A DNA stretch of 64,000 bases from Mesorhizobium carmichaelinearum (GTDB lineage: Bacteria; Pseudomonadota; Alphaproteobacteria; Rhizobiales; Rhizobiaceae), in the NCBI RefSeq assembly GCF_900199455.1, contig NZ_FZQR01000010.1:186001-250000 (forward strand). The letters run 5' to 3'. Below, piece by piece: positions 16,089 through 24,963 of this stretch. Positions within the stretch are counted from its first letter, which is position 1, and each line of letters starts with the position of its first letter. The notes under the pieces are model-generated. The model did not search any database. It worked only from the letters and a program-made list of their open reading frames with translations, and was not told the DNA's origin. Both the position numbers and the translations under genes were made by a program.

Positions 16089-18407
16089 TTGGCTGTCACG
16101 ATCACCTCCCTCATCCTCTTCCTCATCGGCCTGGCGCTTGGCGCGGGCGGTCTCTGGTTGGCCTCGCTGGGCGGTAGTTGGTATTACATCGTCGTCGGCC
16201 TGGCCTTCCTGATCGCCGCCTGGCTGCTCTACCGGCGCCGCTCCACGGCACTGTGGCTCTATGCGGCGATCGTGATCGGCACGCTGGCCTGGGCGGTCTG
16301 GGAAACCGGCTTCGACTGGTGGGAGCTCGGCCCGCGCGGCGGCATCATCGTGCTGGTGGCGCTGTGGCTGCTGACGCCGTGGGCGCGGCGCGGCCTTGCC
16401 GGTCCTGATGGGCGCGCACCACTGATCCTGGCGGTGCTGGCCTCATTGGCGGTGGCCGGCTATTCGATGACGACGGACCCGAAAGACATCGCCGGCGCGC
16501 TCGACACCGACAAGGTGATCCCCAACGCCAATCTCGGCAATGATGTGCCGGCAGGCGAATGGCACTTCTATGGCCGGACGCAGTTCGGCCAGCGCTATTC
16601 GCCGCTCGACCAGATCACGCCGGACAATGTCGCCAATCTGCAGCCGGCCTGGACCTACCGCACCGGCGACGTGAAGGGGCCGGACGATGTTGGCGAGACC
16701 ACCTATCAGGTGACGCCACTCAAGATCGGCGACACGCTCTACATCTGCACGCCGCACAATTTCGCCATCGCTGTCGATGCCGCGACCGGCAAGGAAAAAT
16801 GGCGCTACGATCCCAAGATCAAGCTCGACAAGGACCGCCAGCACCAGACCTGCCGCGGCGTGTCCTATTATGCCGATGCCGCCGGCGCCGCCGGCCAGCC
16901 CTGCGCGACCCGCGTCTACCTGCCGACCTCGGATGCGCGGTTGATTGCGCTCGACGCAGCCAACGGCCAGGTCTGTCCGGCCTTCGCCGAGGCCGGCACG
17001 CTGAACCTTTTGGCCGGCATGCCCTATCCGAAGTCGGGCTATTATTACTCGACCTCGGCACCGCTGATCGCGGGCGGCAAGATCATCGTCGGCGGCGCCG
17101 TCAACGACAATTATTCGACGCAGGAGCCGTCCGGCGTCATCCGCGCCTATGATGCGGCCACCGGCAAACTGATCTGGAACTGGGATTCCGGCAATCCCGA
17201 CCAGACGACGCCGCTGCCGGCCGGCCAGACCTACACCGCCAACTCGCCCAATATGTGGTCGACGCCGAGCGCCGACGAGAAGCTTGGCCTGCTCTATGTG
17301 CCGCTCGGCAACCAGACGCCGGACCAGCTCGGCGCCGGGCGCAGCGCCAATGTCGAGAAATTCTCCTCCTCGATCACCGCGCTCGACCTCAACACCGGGC
17401 AGTTGAAATGGGTGCGGCAGACCGTGCATCACGATCTCTGGGACATGGACGTGCCGGCGCAGCCGAGCCTGATCGACATCACCAAGGCCGACGGCACGAT
17501 CGTGCCCGCACTGGTCGGCCCGACCAAGCAGGGCGACCTCTATGTGCTGGACCGACGCACCGGCGAGCCGGTGATCGCGGTCAAGGAAGTGCCGGCGCCC
17601 GGCGGCGCCATCGAGGGCGACAAGGCCTCACCGACGCAGCCTTCGTCCGATCTCTCCTTCAACCCGAAGCCGCTGACCGATGCCGATATGTGGGGCATCA
17701 CCATGTTCGACCAGCTGGCCTGCCGGATCGCCTTCCATAAATTGCGCTATGAAGGCCGCTACACACCGCCCTCGCTGCAGGGATCGCTGATCTATCCCGG
17801 CAATTTCGGCACCTTCAATTGGGGTGGCGTGGCGGTCGATCCGGTGCGGCAACTGATGTTCGGCATGCCGACCTATCTCGCCTTCACATCCAGGCTCATT
17901 CCCCGCGCCGACGTGCCGCCGCCGGGCGACGACACCAAGGGCAGCGAACAGGGGCTGAACCGTAATGAGGGTGCACCCTATGCGGTGGTGATGGGACCGT
18001 TCCTGTCGCCGCTCGGCATTCCCTGCCAGGCGCCGCCCTGGGGCTATGTCGCCGGCGTCGATCTCAGGACCGGCGCGATCGCCTATAAGCACCGCAACGG
18101 CACCGTCTACGACATGACGCCGCTGCCGCTGCCGCTGAAGGTCGGGGTGCCCGGCATTGGCGGGCCGATGATCACCGCCGGTGGCGTCGCCTTCCTGGGA
18201 GCGGCGGTCGATGACTATCTGCGCGCCTATGATTTGACGTCAGGCAAGCAGCTCTGGCGGGCCCGATTGCCGGCCGGCGGGCAGTCGACACCAATGACCT
18301 ATACGGTCGCCGACGGCCGCCAGTTCGTGGTCATCGTCGCCGGCGGCCACGGCTCGGTCGGCACCAAGCCTGGGGATTATGTGATGGCCTACGCGCTGCC
18401 GAAGTAG
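16089..18407 (+). CDS. gcd: Membrane-bound PQQ-dependent glucose/quinate/shikimate-type dehydrogenase
   Basis: 772 aa from a TTG at 16089 with AAGGAG seven bases upstream; an in-frame ATG at 16050 would add 13 residues. Four to five membrane helices occupy residues about 1-125, then a PQQ beta-propeller: GEWHFYGRTQFGQRYSPLDQI, LYICTPHNFAIAVDAATGKE, and the conserved TVHHDLWDMDVPAQPSL. It oxidises aldoses (glucose to gluconate) in the periplasm and reduces ubiquinone. It is divergent from the DUF2059 gene. Glucose specificity is inferred from overall likeness to Gcd. Confidence 0.9.
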   Translation: MAVTITSLILFLIGLALGAGGLWLASLGGSWYYIVVGLAFLIAAWLLYRRRSTALWLYAAIVIGTLAWAVWETGFDWWELGPRGGIIVLVALWLLTPWARRGLAGPDGRAPLILAVLASLAVAGYSMTTDPKDIAGALDTDKVIPNANLGNDVPAGEWHFYGRTQFGQRYSPLDQITPDNVANLQPAWTYRTGDVKGPDDVGETTYQVTPLKIGDTLYICTPHNFAIAVDAATGKEKWRYDPKIKLDKDRQHQTCRGVSYYADAAGAAGQPCATRVYLPTSDARLIALDAANGQVCPAFAEAGTLNLLAGMPYPKSGYYYSTSAPLIAGGKIIVGGAVNDNYSTQEPSGVIRAYDAATGKLIWNWDSGNPDQTTPLPAGQTYTANSPNMWSTPSADEKLGLLYVPLGNQTPDQLGAGRSANVEKFSSSITALDLNTGQLKWVRQTVHHDLWDMDVPAQPSLIDITKADGTIVPALVGPTKQGDLYVLDRRTGEPVIAVKEVPAPGGAIEGDKASPTQPSSDLSFNPKPLTDADMWGITMFDQLACRIAFHKLRYEGRYTPPSLQGSLIYPGNFGTFNWGGVAVDPVRQLMFGMPTYLAFTSRLIPRADVPPPGDDTKGSEQGLNRNEGAPYAVVMGPFLSPLGIPCQAPPWGYVAGVDLRTGAIAYKHRNGTVYDMTPLPLPLKVGVPGIGGPMITAGGVAFLGAAVDDYLRAYDLTSGKQLWRARLPAGGQSTPMTYTVADGRQFVVIVAGGHGSVGTKPGDYVMAYALPK

Positions 18408-18438
18408 CTGCGTCGCGCTAGCCGAAGCGGTCTCGGCG

Positions 18439-18876
18439 CTAGCCGAGCCCGAGATGGCTCTTCAGGCCGGGCACGGAGCCGAGCACCTGGTTGGTCAAAT
18501 CGGGGCCGGCGGCCGCTTCGGCCTGCTGGACCAGCGTGGCGCCGGCCTTCTGGATCTGCGCCAGATCGAGGCCGGATGCCTTGAGCGCGGCGAGGCCGTT
18601 GACCAGAGCGCCGGCCTTTTCGCCGAGAACGCCGCCAAGCGCGCCTTGCAGCGACGACAGGAAGCCGCCACCACCGCCGGCAGGGGCTGCGGCCATGACG
18701 TCATACTGGTGCGCAAGGTCGTCGGCGCCGGGGATCTTGGCGAAAAACGATGAGGCGCTGGTGCCTTCGGCCTCGTGCTCCAGAACTGAGAAAATGGTGC
18801 CGACGACCTTTTCCGTCGTCGCTTGGTCGAGGCCCGCCTTTTGCGAGACGGTGTTCACGATATCCTGGACGTTCAT
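18439..18876 (-). CDS. Small helical protein of DUF2780/DUF2267-like type
   Basis: 145 aa, ATG after GAGGTGAG. The N-terminal half (QDIVNTVSQKAGLDQATTEKVVGTIFSVLE) resembles the repeated helical unit of DUF2267/DUF2780 proteins. A Gly-rich linker at about 68-74 is followed by Ala/Leu-rich helices and a PGLKSHLG end. No catalytic motif is visible. A 53-aa membrane protein gene ends 9 bp upstream on the same strand, so the two are likely co-transcribed. Family name is tentative. Confidence 0.65.
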   Translation of the reverse strand: MNVQDIVNTVSQKAGLDQATTEKVVGTIFSVLEHEAEGTSASSFFAKIPGADDLAHQYDVMAAAPAGGGGGFLSSLQGALGGVLGEKAGALVNGLAALKASGLDLAQIQKAGATLVQQAEAAAGPDLTNQVLGSVPGLKSHLGLG

Positions 18877-18885
18877 GATCTCACC

Positions 18886-19047
18886 TCAACCTTGGGTTTT
18901 CGTGTTTGCCGGATGGCGCTGGCGGCTGCGGACCTTGACCATGGACTTCCGGCTTGCCGCGACAACGGTTGCGCGCATCGCCAGAAGGGCGGCTGCGGCA
19001 ACCATGAAGGCGGTTGCCAGGATCGGCGAAGGCATGGTCATCGGCAT
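18886..19047 (-). CDS. Small single-pass membrane protein
   Basis: 53 aa. The ATG at 19047 has an AAAGGAAA Shine-Dalgarno sequence. Residues about 5-30 (SPILATAFMVAAAALLAMRA) form one hydrophobic helix, followed by a strongly basic tail of about 20 residues, suggesting an N-out/C-in inner-membrane peptide. Its stop lies just upstream of the Shine-Dalgarno of the next gene. A longer frame upstream lacks a ribosome site. Not recognised as a known family. Confidence 0.5.
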   Translation of the reverse strand: MPMTMPSPILATAFMVAAAALLAMRATVVAASRKSMVKVRSRQRHPANTKTQG

Positions 19048-19283
19048 TTTCCTTTCAGATCGGGCCTTTAAGGACCGTGGCCGCGCCATGGGGCGGCCGG
19101 ATGGCGAGTTTCCCCTACTATTGTGGCAGCGCCACCAGGATTTGTCGCCGATGACAAGAATGTGATGAGGGTTGCCGCCGCTCACCGCACGTCCCGCCGA
19201 ACGAAAGTGTCACCGAGCCGTGACTGGACGATGCGAGGCTCGCCCCTATCTTGCGAACGGCAAGGATACCAAAGTCGAGACCC

Positions 19284-19399
19284 TAGAGCCGGATGATTTC
19301 AGGTCGAATCGACCTGAAATCTGAATCCGGCTCTAAATCAAAGAGATAGAGCATGATGTCGTCCGAAAACCGCTTCACACTTTTCGGCATCATGCTCTA
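19284..19399. repeat. Two adjacent rhizobial palindromic repeats
   Basis: First palindrome 19284-19335: TAGAGCCGGAT... mirrored by ...ATCCGGCTCTA, with an inner ATTTCAGGTCGA/TCGACCTGAAAT stem. Second palindrome 19347-19399: TAGAGCATGATG mirrored by CATCATGCTCTA, with CCGAAAA/TTTTCGG inside. Both have the AGAGC...GCTCT ends I associate with widely scattered intergenic repeats of Mesorhizobium and relatives. They sit immediately before the hydrolase's ribosome site. Confidence 0.8.
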
Positions 19400-19417
19400 A
19401 GATCGAGGAATGCGCCC

Positions 19418-20311
19418 GTGACGAAATCCGCCACCAACGAAAAACCCGTCATCACCCAGGCGATGATCGATGCCTATGACGAATACACGCATCTGACGCT
19501 CGACCGTCGCCGCTTCATGGAACAGCTGACCAGGCTAGCCGGATCGGGTGCTGCGGCGGCGGCCATCGCGCCAATGCTGGCGGCGAATTCCGCCCAGGCG
19601 GCGATCGTCGCCGACAACGATCCGCGTGTGAAGGGCGAGGATATCACCTATCCCGGCAGCGGCGGTGAGATGAAGGGCTATCTGGTCAAACCGGCGAACC
19701 AGACGGGCAAGCTCGGTACCGTCATCGTCATCCACGAAAACAGGGGGCTCAACCCGCATATACGCGACGTCGCGCGGCGCGTGGCGCTGGAAGGGTTCGT
19801 GGCGCTTGCGCCGGATTTCTTGTCGCCGCTCGGCGGCACGCCCGATGACGAGGACAAGGCGCGCGACATGTTCACCAAGCTCGATCCGGCGCAGACCATC
19901 GCCAACGCCGTGGCGACCGTCGCTTTCCTCAGAGGTGACAAGGACGGCAATGGCAAGGTCGGCGCCATCGGCTTCTGCTGGGGCGGCGGCACGGCCAACA
20001 TGCTGGCCGTCAACGCGCCCGATCTCGCCGCCAGCGTCGCCTATTACGGCATGCAGCCGAAGGCCGCCGACGCGTCGAAGATCAAGGCTGCGTTGCTGTT
20101 GCACTATGCGGGGCTCGACGACCGCACCAATGCCGGCATCGACGCCTTCAAGAAGGAGCTCGACGCCGCGCATGTCGAATATTCGGTCTATGTCTATGAA
20201 GGCGCCAACCATGCCTTCAACAATGATACGTCGGCGGCGCGCTACGACAAGAAGGCGGCCGATCTCGCCTGGGGCAGGACAATCGCTTTTCTGAAGGAGA
20301 AGTTGGCGTAA
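19418..20311 (+). CDS. Dienelactone hydrolase-family protein with Tat-like signal
   Basis: 297 aa from a GTG start, GAGGA upstream. After about 25 hydrophilic residues comes a twin-arginine-like stretch, DRRRFMEQL, and a hydrophobic Ala-rich segment ending NSAQA, suggesting Tat export. The alpha/beta-hydrolase body has VIVIHENRGLNPHIRDVARR and the nucleophile elbow GFCWGGG, with Cys in place of Ser as in dienelactone hydrolases, and a C-terminal YEGANHAF catalytic His. Natural substrate unknown. A pair of palindromic repeats forms its 5' flank. Confidence 0.9.
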   Translation: MTKSATNEKPVITQAMIDAYDEYTHLTLDRRRFMEQLTRLAGSGAAAAAIAPMLAANSAQAAIVADNDPRVKGEDITYPGSGGEMKGYLVKPANQTGKLGTVIVIHENRGLNPHIRDVARRVALEGFVALAPDFLSPLGGTPDDEDKARDMFTKLDPAQTIANAVATVAFLRGDKDGNGKVGAIGFCWGGGTANMLAVNAPDLAASVAYYGMQPKAADASKIKAALLLHYAGLDDRTNAGIDAFKKELDAAHVEYSVYVYEGANHAFNNDTSAARYDKKAADLAWGRTIAFLKEKLA

Positions 20312-20320
20312 GCCCTTTGC

Positions 20321-21241
20321 CTAATCTGTGGCCGCCGGCCTGTGGAAGGCGACGCCGGCGACCACCAGCGCGATCCCCAGGCAATCGCGGAGGCTTGGAA
20401 TCTGGCGCAGCACGATGACGCCGATCAGCGTTGCCGTCACCGGCAGCAGCGAGAGCATCAGTGCGAAACTCGAGCGCGGCAACCGCGACATGGCAAGCTG
20501 GTCGCAGATATAGGGAATGACCGAGGAGCAGATGCCGACGCCGATGGCGGCGATGAGCAGTGGCGGTGAGAAGAAGGCGGGCAACGCGTCGGTGAAGCCG
20601 ATCGGCAGCACGACGATGAACGCAACTGCCATGGCGGCACCGAGACCCGCAATGCCGTCGCCTGCGCCGGTACGGGCGACGCGGTGGCCGAGCACGATGT
20701 AGCCGACAAAGAGCGCGCCGTTGAGGAAGGCCCAGAACAGGCCGACGGGATCACTGGACCATTTGACGTCGATCAACAGCAAGGTGCCGGTGACGGCCAC
20801 GGCAAGGGCAACGAGGTTGCGGGCGCTCCTGAGGCCAACCAGGGCGACACCGATGGTGCCGACGAATTCGATCGCCGCCACCAGCGAGATCGGCAGGCGG
20901 TCGAGCGCCAGGTAGAACGAGCAGTTCATCACCGCCAGGCAGACGCCGAAGGCCAGCAACAGCAGGCGTGTCGGAGGATCGGCGCGGGCGAAGCTTCGCC
21001 AGGGGCGCGTCAGCGGCGCGAAGATCAGCGCCGCGGTGGCGATGCGCAGCCACGCCATGCCGAGTACCCCGACATGCGGGAACAGCAGCACGGCGAAGGC
21101 TGGTCCGAGATAGTGGAAGATGGCGCTGACGCCGAACCAGACATGCGGCGGCAGTCTTGTCGCCAGGCCGCCAAGACCAGAGCCGGTGGAGGCGGGGGTA
21201 GGCACAGGGCCTGCCGTGGGAGCTTGCGCTTGATCATCCAT
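20321..21241 (-). CDS. EamA/DMT-superfamily exporter
   Basis: 306 aa from the ATG at 21241; a GTG at 21268 is possible but would leave only 12 bp to the divergent gene. About ten hydrophobic segments in two EamA repeats, with PLTRPWRSF and YLALDRLPISLVAAIEFVG typical of RhtA-like amino-acid/metabolite exporters. The divergent Lrp/AsnC regulator and the palindrome at 21288-21302 suggest amino-acid-responsive control, as is common for exporters of this class. Confidence 0.88.
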   Translation of the reverse strand: MDDQAQAPTAGPVPTPASTGSGLGGLATRLPPHVWFGVSAIFHYLGPAFAVLLFPHVGVLGMAWLRIATAALIFAPLTRPWRSFARADPPTRLLLLAFGVCLAVMNCSFYLALDRLPISLVAAIEFVGTIGVALVGLRSARNLVALAVAVTGTLLLIDVKWSSDPVGLFWAFLNGALFVGYIVLGHRVARTGAGDGIAGLGAAMAVAFIVVLPIGFTDALPAFFSPPLLIAAIGVGICSSVIPYICDQLAMSRLPRSSFALMLSLLPVTATLIGVIVLRQIPSLRDCLGIALVVAGVAFHRPAATD

Positions 21242-21287
21242 CGGATCAGTATCGCAGGCATTTTCCACAGCCTACATGGATGATGAT

Positions 21288-21302
21288 CGATCAGCCTGAT
21301 CG
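21288..21302. promoter_or_regulatory. Candidate Lrp-type operator
   Basis: CGATCA-GCC-TGATCG, perfect 6-bp arms around 3 nt, between the divergent exporter and Lrp genes. It would fall inside the coding region if the regulator used its first ATG, so it supports the downstream GTG start. Confidence 0.55.
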
Positions 21303-21330
21303 TATCTCTATTGAAAGCAAGGATTTGTCC

Positions 21331-21810
21331 GTGAAACGCCTTCGAACCGAAAATATCGATCTCGACGCGGCCGACATGAAGATTCTGCGCCTACTGGAAA
21401 AGGATGCGCGGGCCAGCACGGCGGAGCTGGCGCGTTCCGTCGGCCTGTCGGCGCCGAGTGTCGCCGAGCGCATCAAGCGGCTGCAGGAGAACGGCGTGAT
21501 CGAAGCCTATTCGGTCAGGATCAATCCAGCGGCCCTTGGCCTGAAGCTGTCGGCCTGGCTGCGCATCCGGCCAGTGCCGGGGCAGTTGTCCGTGGTGGCC
21601 GACATCATCCGAGAGCTGCCAGAAATCGCGCAATGCGACCGGGTGACCGGCGAGGATTGCTTCATTGCGCTGGCGCATGTCGGCTCGGTGGCCGATCTCG
21701 AACGGGTGATCGACCGCATCATTCCCTATGCGATGACGAATACGGCCATCATCCAGTCATCGCCGGTGGTGGCGCGCTCGCCGTTGGCGGCAGTGAAGCG
21801 ATCGCCGTAA
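21331..21810 (+). CDS. Lrp/AsnC-family transcriptional regulator
   Basis: 159 aa from the GTG at 21331 (AAGGAT upstream); ATGs at 21280 and 21283 are in frame. N-terminal winged helix: DAADMKILRLLEKDARASTAELARSVGLSAPSVAERIKRLQENGVI. C-terminal RAM/AsnC ligand domain: CDRVTGEDCFIALAHVGS. Probably controls the divergent EamA exporter in response to an amino acid. Confidence 0.9.
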   Translation: MKRLRTENIDLDAADMKILRLLEKDARASTAELARSVGLSAPSVAERIKRLQENGVIEAYSVRINPAALGLKLSAWLRIRPVPGQLSVVADIIRELPEIAQCDRVTGEDCFIALAHVGSVADLERVIDRIIPYAMTNTAIIQSSPVVARSPLAAVKRSP

Positions 21811-21863
21811 ACGGCGCAATTTTGATTGGTTTATCCGATGTCTTCCAGGCCGACTCGCCGAGG

Positions 21864-22061
21864 CTAGGCGTGGCCGCGCTTCAGCCGCGCGCGCTTCAAA
21901 ATGCTGCGCCAGCGGATCATGTCGAACGGGATCGGCTCGTTGTTGTTGGCGATATGGAAGATCTCGTTGTCGACGTTCTTGAGCGAACGCCAGAAATCAT
22001 AGTCGGTAATGCGCGGATCAGCGGCCAGCCTGTCCACCTCGACCTTGATGTCGGTTTTCAT
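21864..22061 (-). CDS. Small hypothetical protein
   Basis: 65 aa from the ATG at 22061, which has GAGGGAC upstream; the frame extends to 22145 but without a ribosome site. It is charged and soluble, with ITDYDFWRSLKNVDNEIFHIANNNEPIPFD in the middle and a basic tail RWRSILKRARLKRGHA. I do not recognise a family. It stands alone, convergent with the Lrp gene. Confidence 0.6.
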   Translation of the reverse strand: MKTDIKVEVDRLAADPRITDYDFWRSLKNVDNEIFHIANNNEPIPFDMIRWRSILKRARLKRGHA

Positions 22062-22321
22062 GCACGTCCCTCGAACCGGCTTCGCCCCACCGCCCGTAAA
22101 CAACTCTATGCGGATGGTTTTCGACCGCTCTGCTGAGTCGTTCAACGGCTCAATTGGCTTGTTCCCGTTAAATCCTCAGTAAGGTTAACGCCGGTCCAAC
22201 CCCGCTTCAAGCACCGCTGCTGGTGGATATCGGGGGCTCTGCGATTTTGAGTTCAGGGTGTGGCTTTGAAGTCAGACCCAATGCCTCGCCGCAAGGAAGC
22301 CGGATGGATATCGGCTTCGTC

Positions 22322-22801
22322 CTATTTGCGCTTGATGCCGATCGAGCGGCCGGCACGCTCCGGCATCGGCAGCACCGAATGGGCGGCGCGCATGGCTTCG
22401 ACCTTGGCCAGCACATCGGCGGGGAAGGGCGCGACCTTCGGCCCCGACATGTCGACATGCAGCGACAGCGTCTCGGAGGTGGCGGCGAGCCAGCCGTCGA
22501 CATGGCGGATTTCCTGGTAGGCCCTGAGCCGCTTCGCGTCGTGGTCGATGAGCTGGAAGGAGACCTTCACCTTGTGGTCGAGATGCAGTTCCCGGACGTA
22601 GCAGACGTGGACTTCGGCGGTGTAGATGGTGAGCCGCCGTCCCTTCACATAGTCCAGCCCCATTCCCATCGCTTCGAAGGCCTCGTCCGAGCAGCGGTCG
22701 AACAGCACGTTGTAGTAGGCCATGTTGAGATGGCCGTTGTAATCGATCCAGTCCTTCTCGATGTCCATGGGCTCGGAGACGAAGGGGGCGGGGATGGACA
22801 T
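22322..22801 (-). CDS. Acyl-CoA thioesterase, 4HBT hot-dog fold
   Basis: 159 aa, ATG after AAGGAAG. The motif DWIDYNGHLNMAYYNVLFD is the 4HBT active-site segment, the Asp before the NGH turn being catalytic in YbgC-like thioesterases. Its later section VHVCYVRELHLDHKVKVSFQLIDHDAKRL matches the central beta-strands. It hydrolyses a thioester of unknown acyl group. It is divergent from the FAD oxidase gene with 102 bp between them. Confidence 0.88.
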   Translation of the reverse strand: MSIPAPFVSEPMDIEKDWIDYNGHLNMAYYNVLFDRCSDEAFEAMGMGLDYVKGRRLTIYTAEVHVCYVRELHLDHKVKVSFQLIDHDAKRLRAYQEIRHVDGWLAATSETLSLHVDMSGPKVAPFPADVLAKVEAMRAAHSVLPMPERAGRSIGIKRK

Positions 22802-22903
22802 TGAAACTTCCTTGTTCTGGTGCTGGACAGAGCGCGTTGGGTGAGACTACGCATCCATAATCGCATAACAAGCGTGGGCGCTGGTCCATTCGCGGAGGAA
22901 TTC

Positions 22904-24322
22904 ATGGCTCTGAGCGACCTCAATCCGGTCGAACGCAACGAGGAAGGCATCGCGTCGGTGCTCGGCATCCTCAAGCAACAGCTCGGCGAGCGTTTTCAGA
23001 CCGGCCAGGCGATCCGCTCGCAGCACGCGCACACCACCACCTATATCCCGACGCAGGCGCCCGATGGCGTCGCTTTCCCGGAGACGACCGCCGAGGTGCA
23101 GGAGATCGTGCGCGCCTGCGCCGCGCATCGTGTGCCGGTGATCGCCTTTGGCGTCGGTTCCTCGCTGGAAGGCCACACCAACGCGCCGGGCGGCGGCATC
23201 TCGGTCGACACCTCGCGCATGAACCGCATACTTGCGGTCAATCCGCAGGATCTGGACTGCACGGTCGAACCCGGCGTGACGCGCGAGGACCTCAACCGGC
23301 ATCTGCGCGACACCGGCCTGTTCTTCCCGATCGATCCGGGCGCCAATGCCTCGCTCGGCGGCATGGCCGCGACGCGGGCCTCCGGCACCAATGCGGTGCG
23401 CTACGGCACGATGCGCGAGAACGTGCTGTCGCTGACGGCCGTCATGGCCGACGGCGAGACAGTGACGACCGGCAAGCGGGCGAAAAAGAGCTCGGCCGGC
23501 TACGATTTGACCCGGCTGCTGGTCGGCTCGGAAGGCACGCTTGGCATCATCACGTCGCTGACATTGAAGCTGCAGGGCATTCCGCAGGCGATCTCCGGCG
23601 GCGTCTGTCCGTTTCCAAGTGTCGAGGCGGCCTGCAACGCGGTCATCGCGACGATCCAGATGGGCATTCCGGTGGCACGCATCGAACTGGTCAACGCGCT
23701 GCAGATGCGGGCGATGAAGAACTATTCCAAGCTCGACTATCCCGAGAGCCCGTGCCTGTTCGTCGAGTTCCACGGCAGCGACGCCGGCGTGGCCGAACAG
23801 GCCGAAACCTTCGGCATGATCGCCGAGGAAAATGGCGGCGGCCCGTTCCTGTGGACCAGCGTCGCCGAGGAACGCACGAAACTGTGGAAGGCGAGGCACG
23901 ACGCCTACTGGTCGTCGCTGACGCTGCGGCCGGGCGCCAAGGGCCTGTCGACCGATGTCTGCGTGCCGATCTCGCGCTTTGCCGAATGCGTCACCGAAAC
24001 TGAGGCCGACATCGCCGAAATGGGCTTGATCGCGCCGATCGTCGGCCATGCCGGCGATGGCAATTTCCACGTGCTGGTGCTGATGGATGTCAACGATCCC
24101 AAGGAGATCGCGCTGTCGGAAAAATTCGTCGCGCGGCTCAACATGCGGGCGATCGCCATGGATGGCACCTGCACCGGCGAGCATGGCATCGGCCAGGGCA
24201 AGATCGGTTTCATGCGCAGCGAACTCGGCCACGGCGTCGACATCATGCGCACCATCAAGCAGGCGCTCGACCCGCAAAACATCATGAATCCGGGCAAGAT
24301 ATTGCCTGGCGGCGACCGCTAG
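22904..24322 (+). CDS. FAD-linked oxidase, D-lactate dehydrogenase/GlcD family
   Basis: 472 aa from the ATG at 22904 with GGAGGA upstream. FAD_binding_4 domain: PVIAFGVGSSLEGHTNAPGGG and FPIDPGANASLGGMAATRASGTNAVRYG, the PCMH-fold FAD-contact loops. C-terminal oxidase domain: GHAGDGNFHVLVL and DGTCTGEHGIGQGK, the His-rich signature shared by D-lactate dehydrogenases and glycolate oxidase GlcD. Oxidises a 2-hydroxy acid to the keto acid. No glcE/glcF genes follow, which favours the stand-alone D-lactate dehydrogenase type. Confidence 0.9.
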   Translation: MALSDLNPVERNEEGIASVLGILKQQLGERFQTGQAIRSQHAHTTTYIPTQAPDGVAFPETTAEVQEIVRACAAHRVPVIAFGVGSSLEGHTNAPGGGISVDTSRMNRILAVNPQDLDCTVEPGVTREDLNRHLRDTGLFFPIDPGANASLGGMAATRASGTNAVRYGTMRENVLSLTAVMADGETVTTGKRAKKSSAGYDLTRLLVGSEGTLGIITSLTLKLQGIPQAISGGVCPFPSVEAACNAVIATIQMGIPVARIELVNALQMRAMKNYSKLDYPESPCLFVEFHGSDAGVAEQAETFGMIAEENGGGPFLWTSVAEERTKLWKARHDAYWSSLTLRPGAKGLSTDVCVPISRFAECVTETEADIAEMGLIAPIVGHAGDGNFHVLVLMDVNDPKEIALSEKFVARLNMRAIAMDGTCTGEHGIGQGKIGFMRSELGHGVDIMRTIKQALDPQNIMNPGKILPGGDR

Positions 24323-24826
24323 ATGTCGACTGCCGAGACCTTGCTGCGGATAGAGGTGCCGCTGTCGTCCGCTGGAGCGCCACTGCCCCATGTGTTTGCG
24401 GATGAAGGCAGGCTGCTCGTCGCCTACCTCGCCGACACTCCCGATACGTCTTTCGATGGCACGAATCCGCGCTCGGTTTCGCCGCTGACAGGCAACCAAT
24501 CAGTCGCCATCCTGACGGCAGAGCCTTATCTGGCTTTTCAGTTCGGCCCGCCGAATGACGAGTCCATCAGTGGCCATCGTCTCTATCCGTTGGGCCTGCG
24601 GGCGTACGAGGCATTTGAGGTGCGTAACTCGTCGTGGATCGCCTCCCTGGAAAAGGCAAATCAGGTTCATTCGTCCCATACACCCGAGCTGTTTTCAGAC
24701 TATCGGCATTTCATCTTGACGTTCCACGATTCGACGCTGGAGTTCATCGCCAAGAGTTTCTCGACTAGCCTTCGCAAGGGAGCGGTTTTGACTGCGCTAA
24801 TGGAGGCCGCCGGAGAGGGCGTCTGA
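24323..24826 (+). CDS. Hypothetical protein abutting the oxidase gene
   Basis: 167 aa. Its ATG directly follows the TAG of the oxidase with no gap, so translation is probably coupled. Soluble, no signal or membrane helix. Segments seen include NPRSVSPLTGNQSVAILTAEPYLAFQFGP and LFSDYRHFILTFHDSTLEFIAKSF. GC content looks lower than the neighbours, and the protein is unlike anything I recognise. Function unknown. Confidence 0.7.
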   Translation: MSTAETLLRIEVPLSSAGAPLPHVFADEGRLLVAYLADTPDTSFDGTNPRSVSPLTGNQSVAILTAEPYLAFQFGPPNDESISGHRLYPLGLRAYEAFEVRNSSWIASLEKANQVHSSHTPELFSDYRHFILTFHDSTLEFIAKSFSTSLRKGAVLTALMEAAGEGV

Positions 24827-24963
24827 ACTCTCCACACGAAGGTCCCGCAAGCTGGTCACGCGCGATACACAAAAAGGCTCGTCTTGACCGCGCCACCATT
24901 CGGGTCGAGGCTCCTCCCGCGGCAAGCCTGAAAAGACAGGCGCGCCAGCGGAGGAGAACTGTC

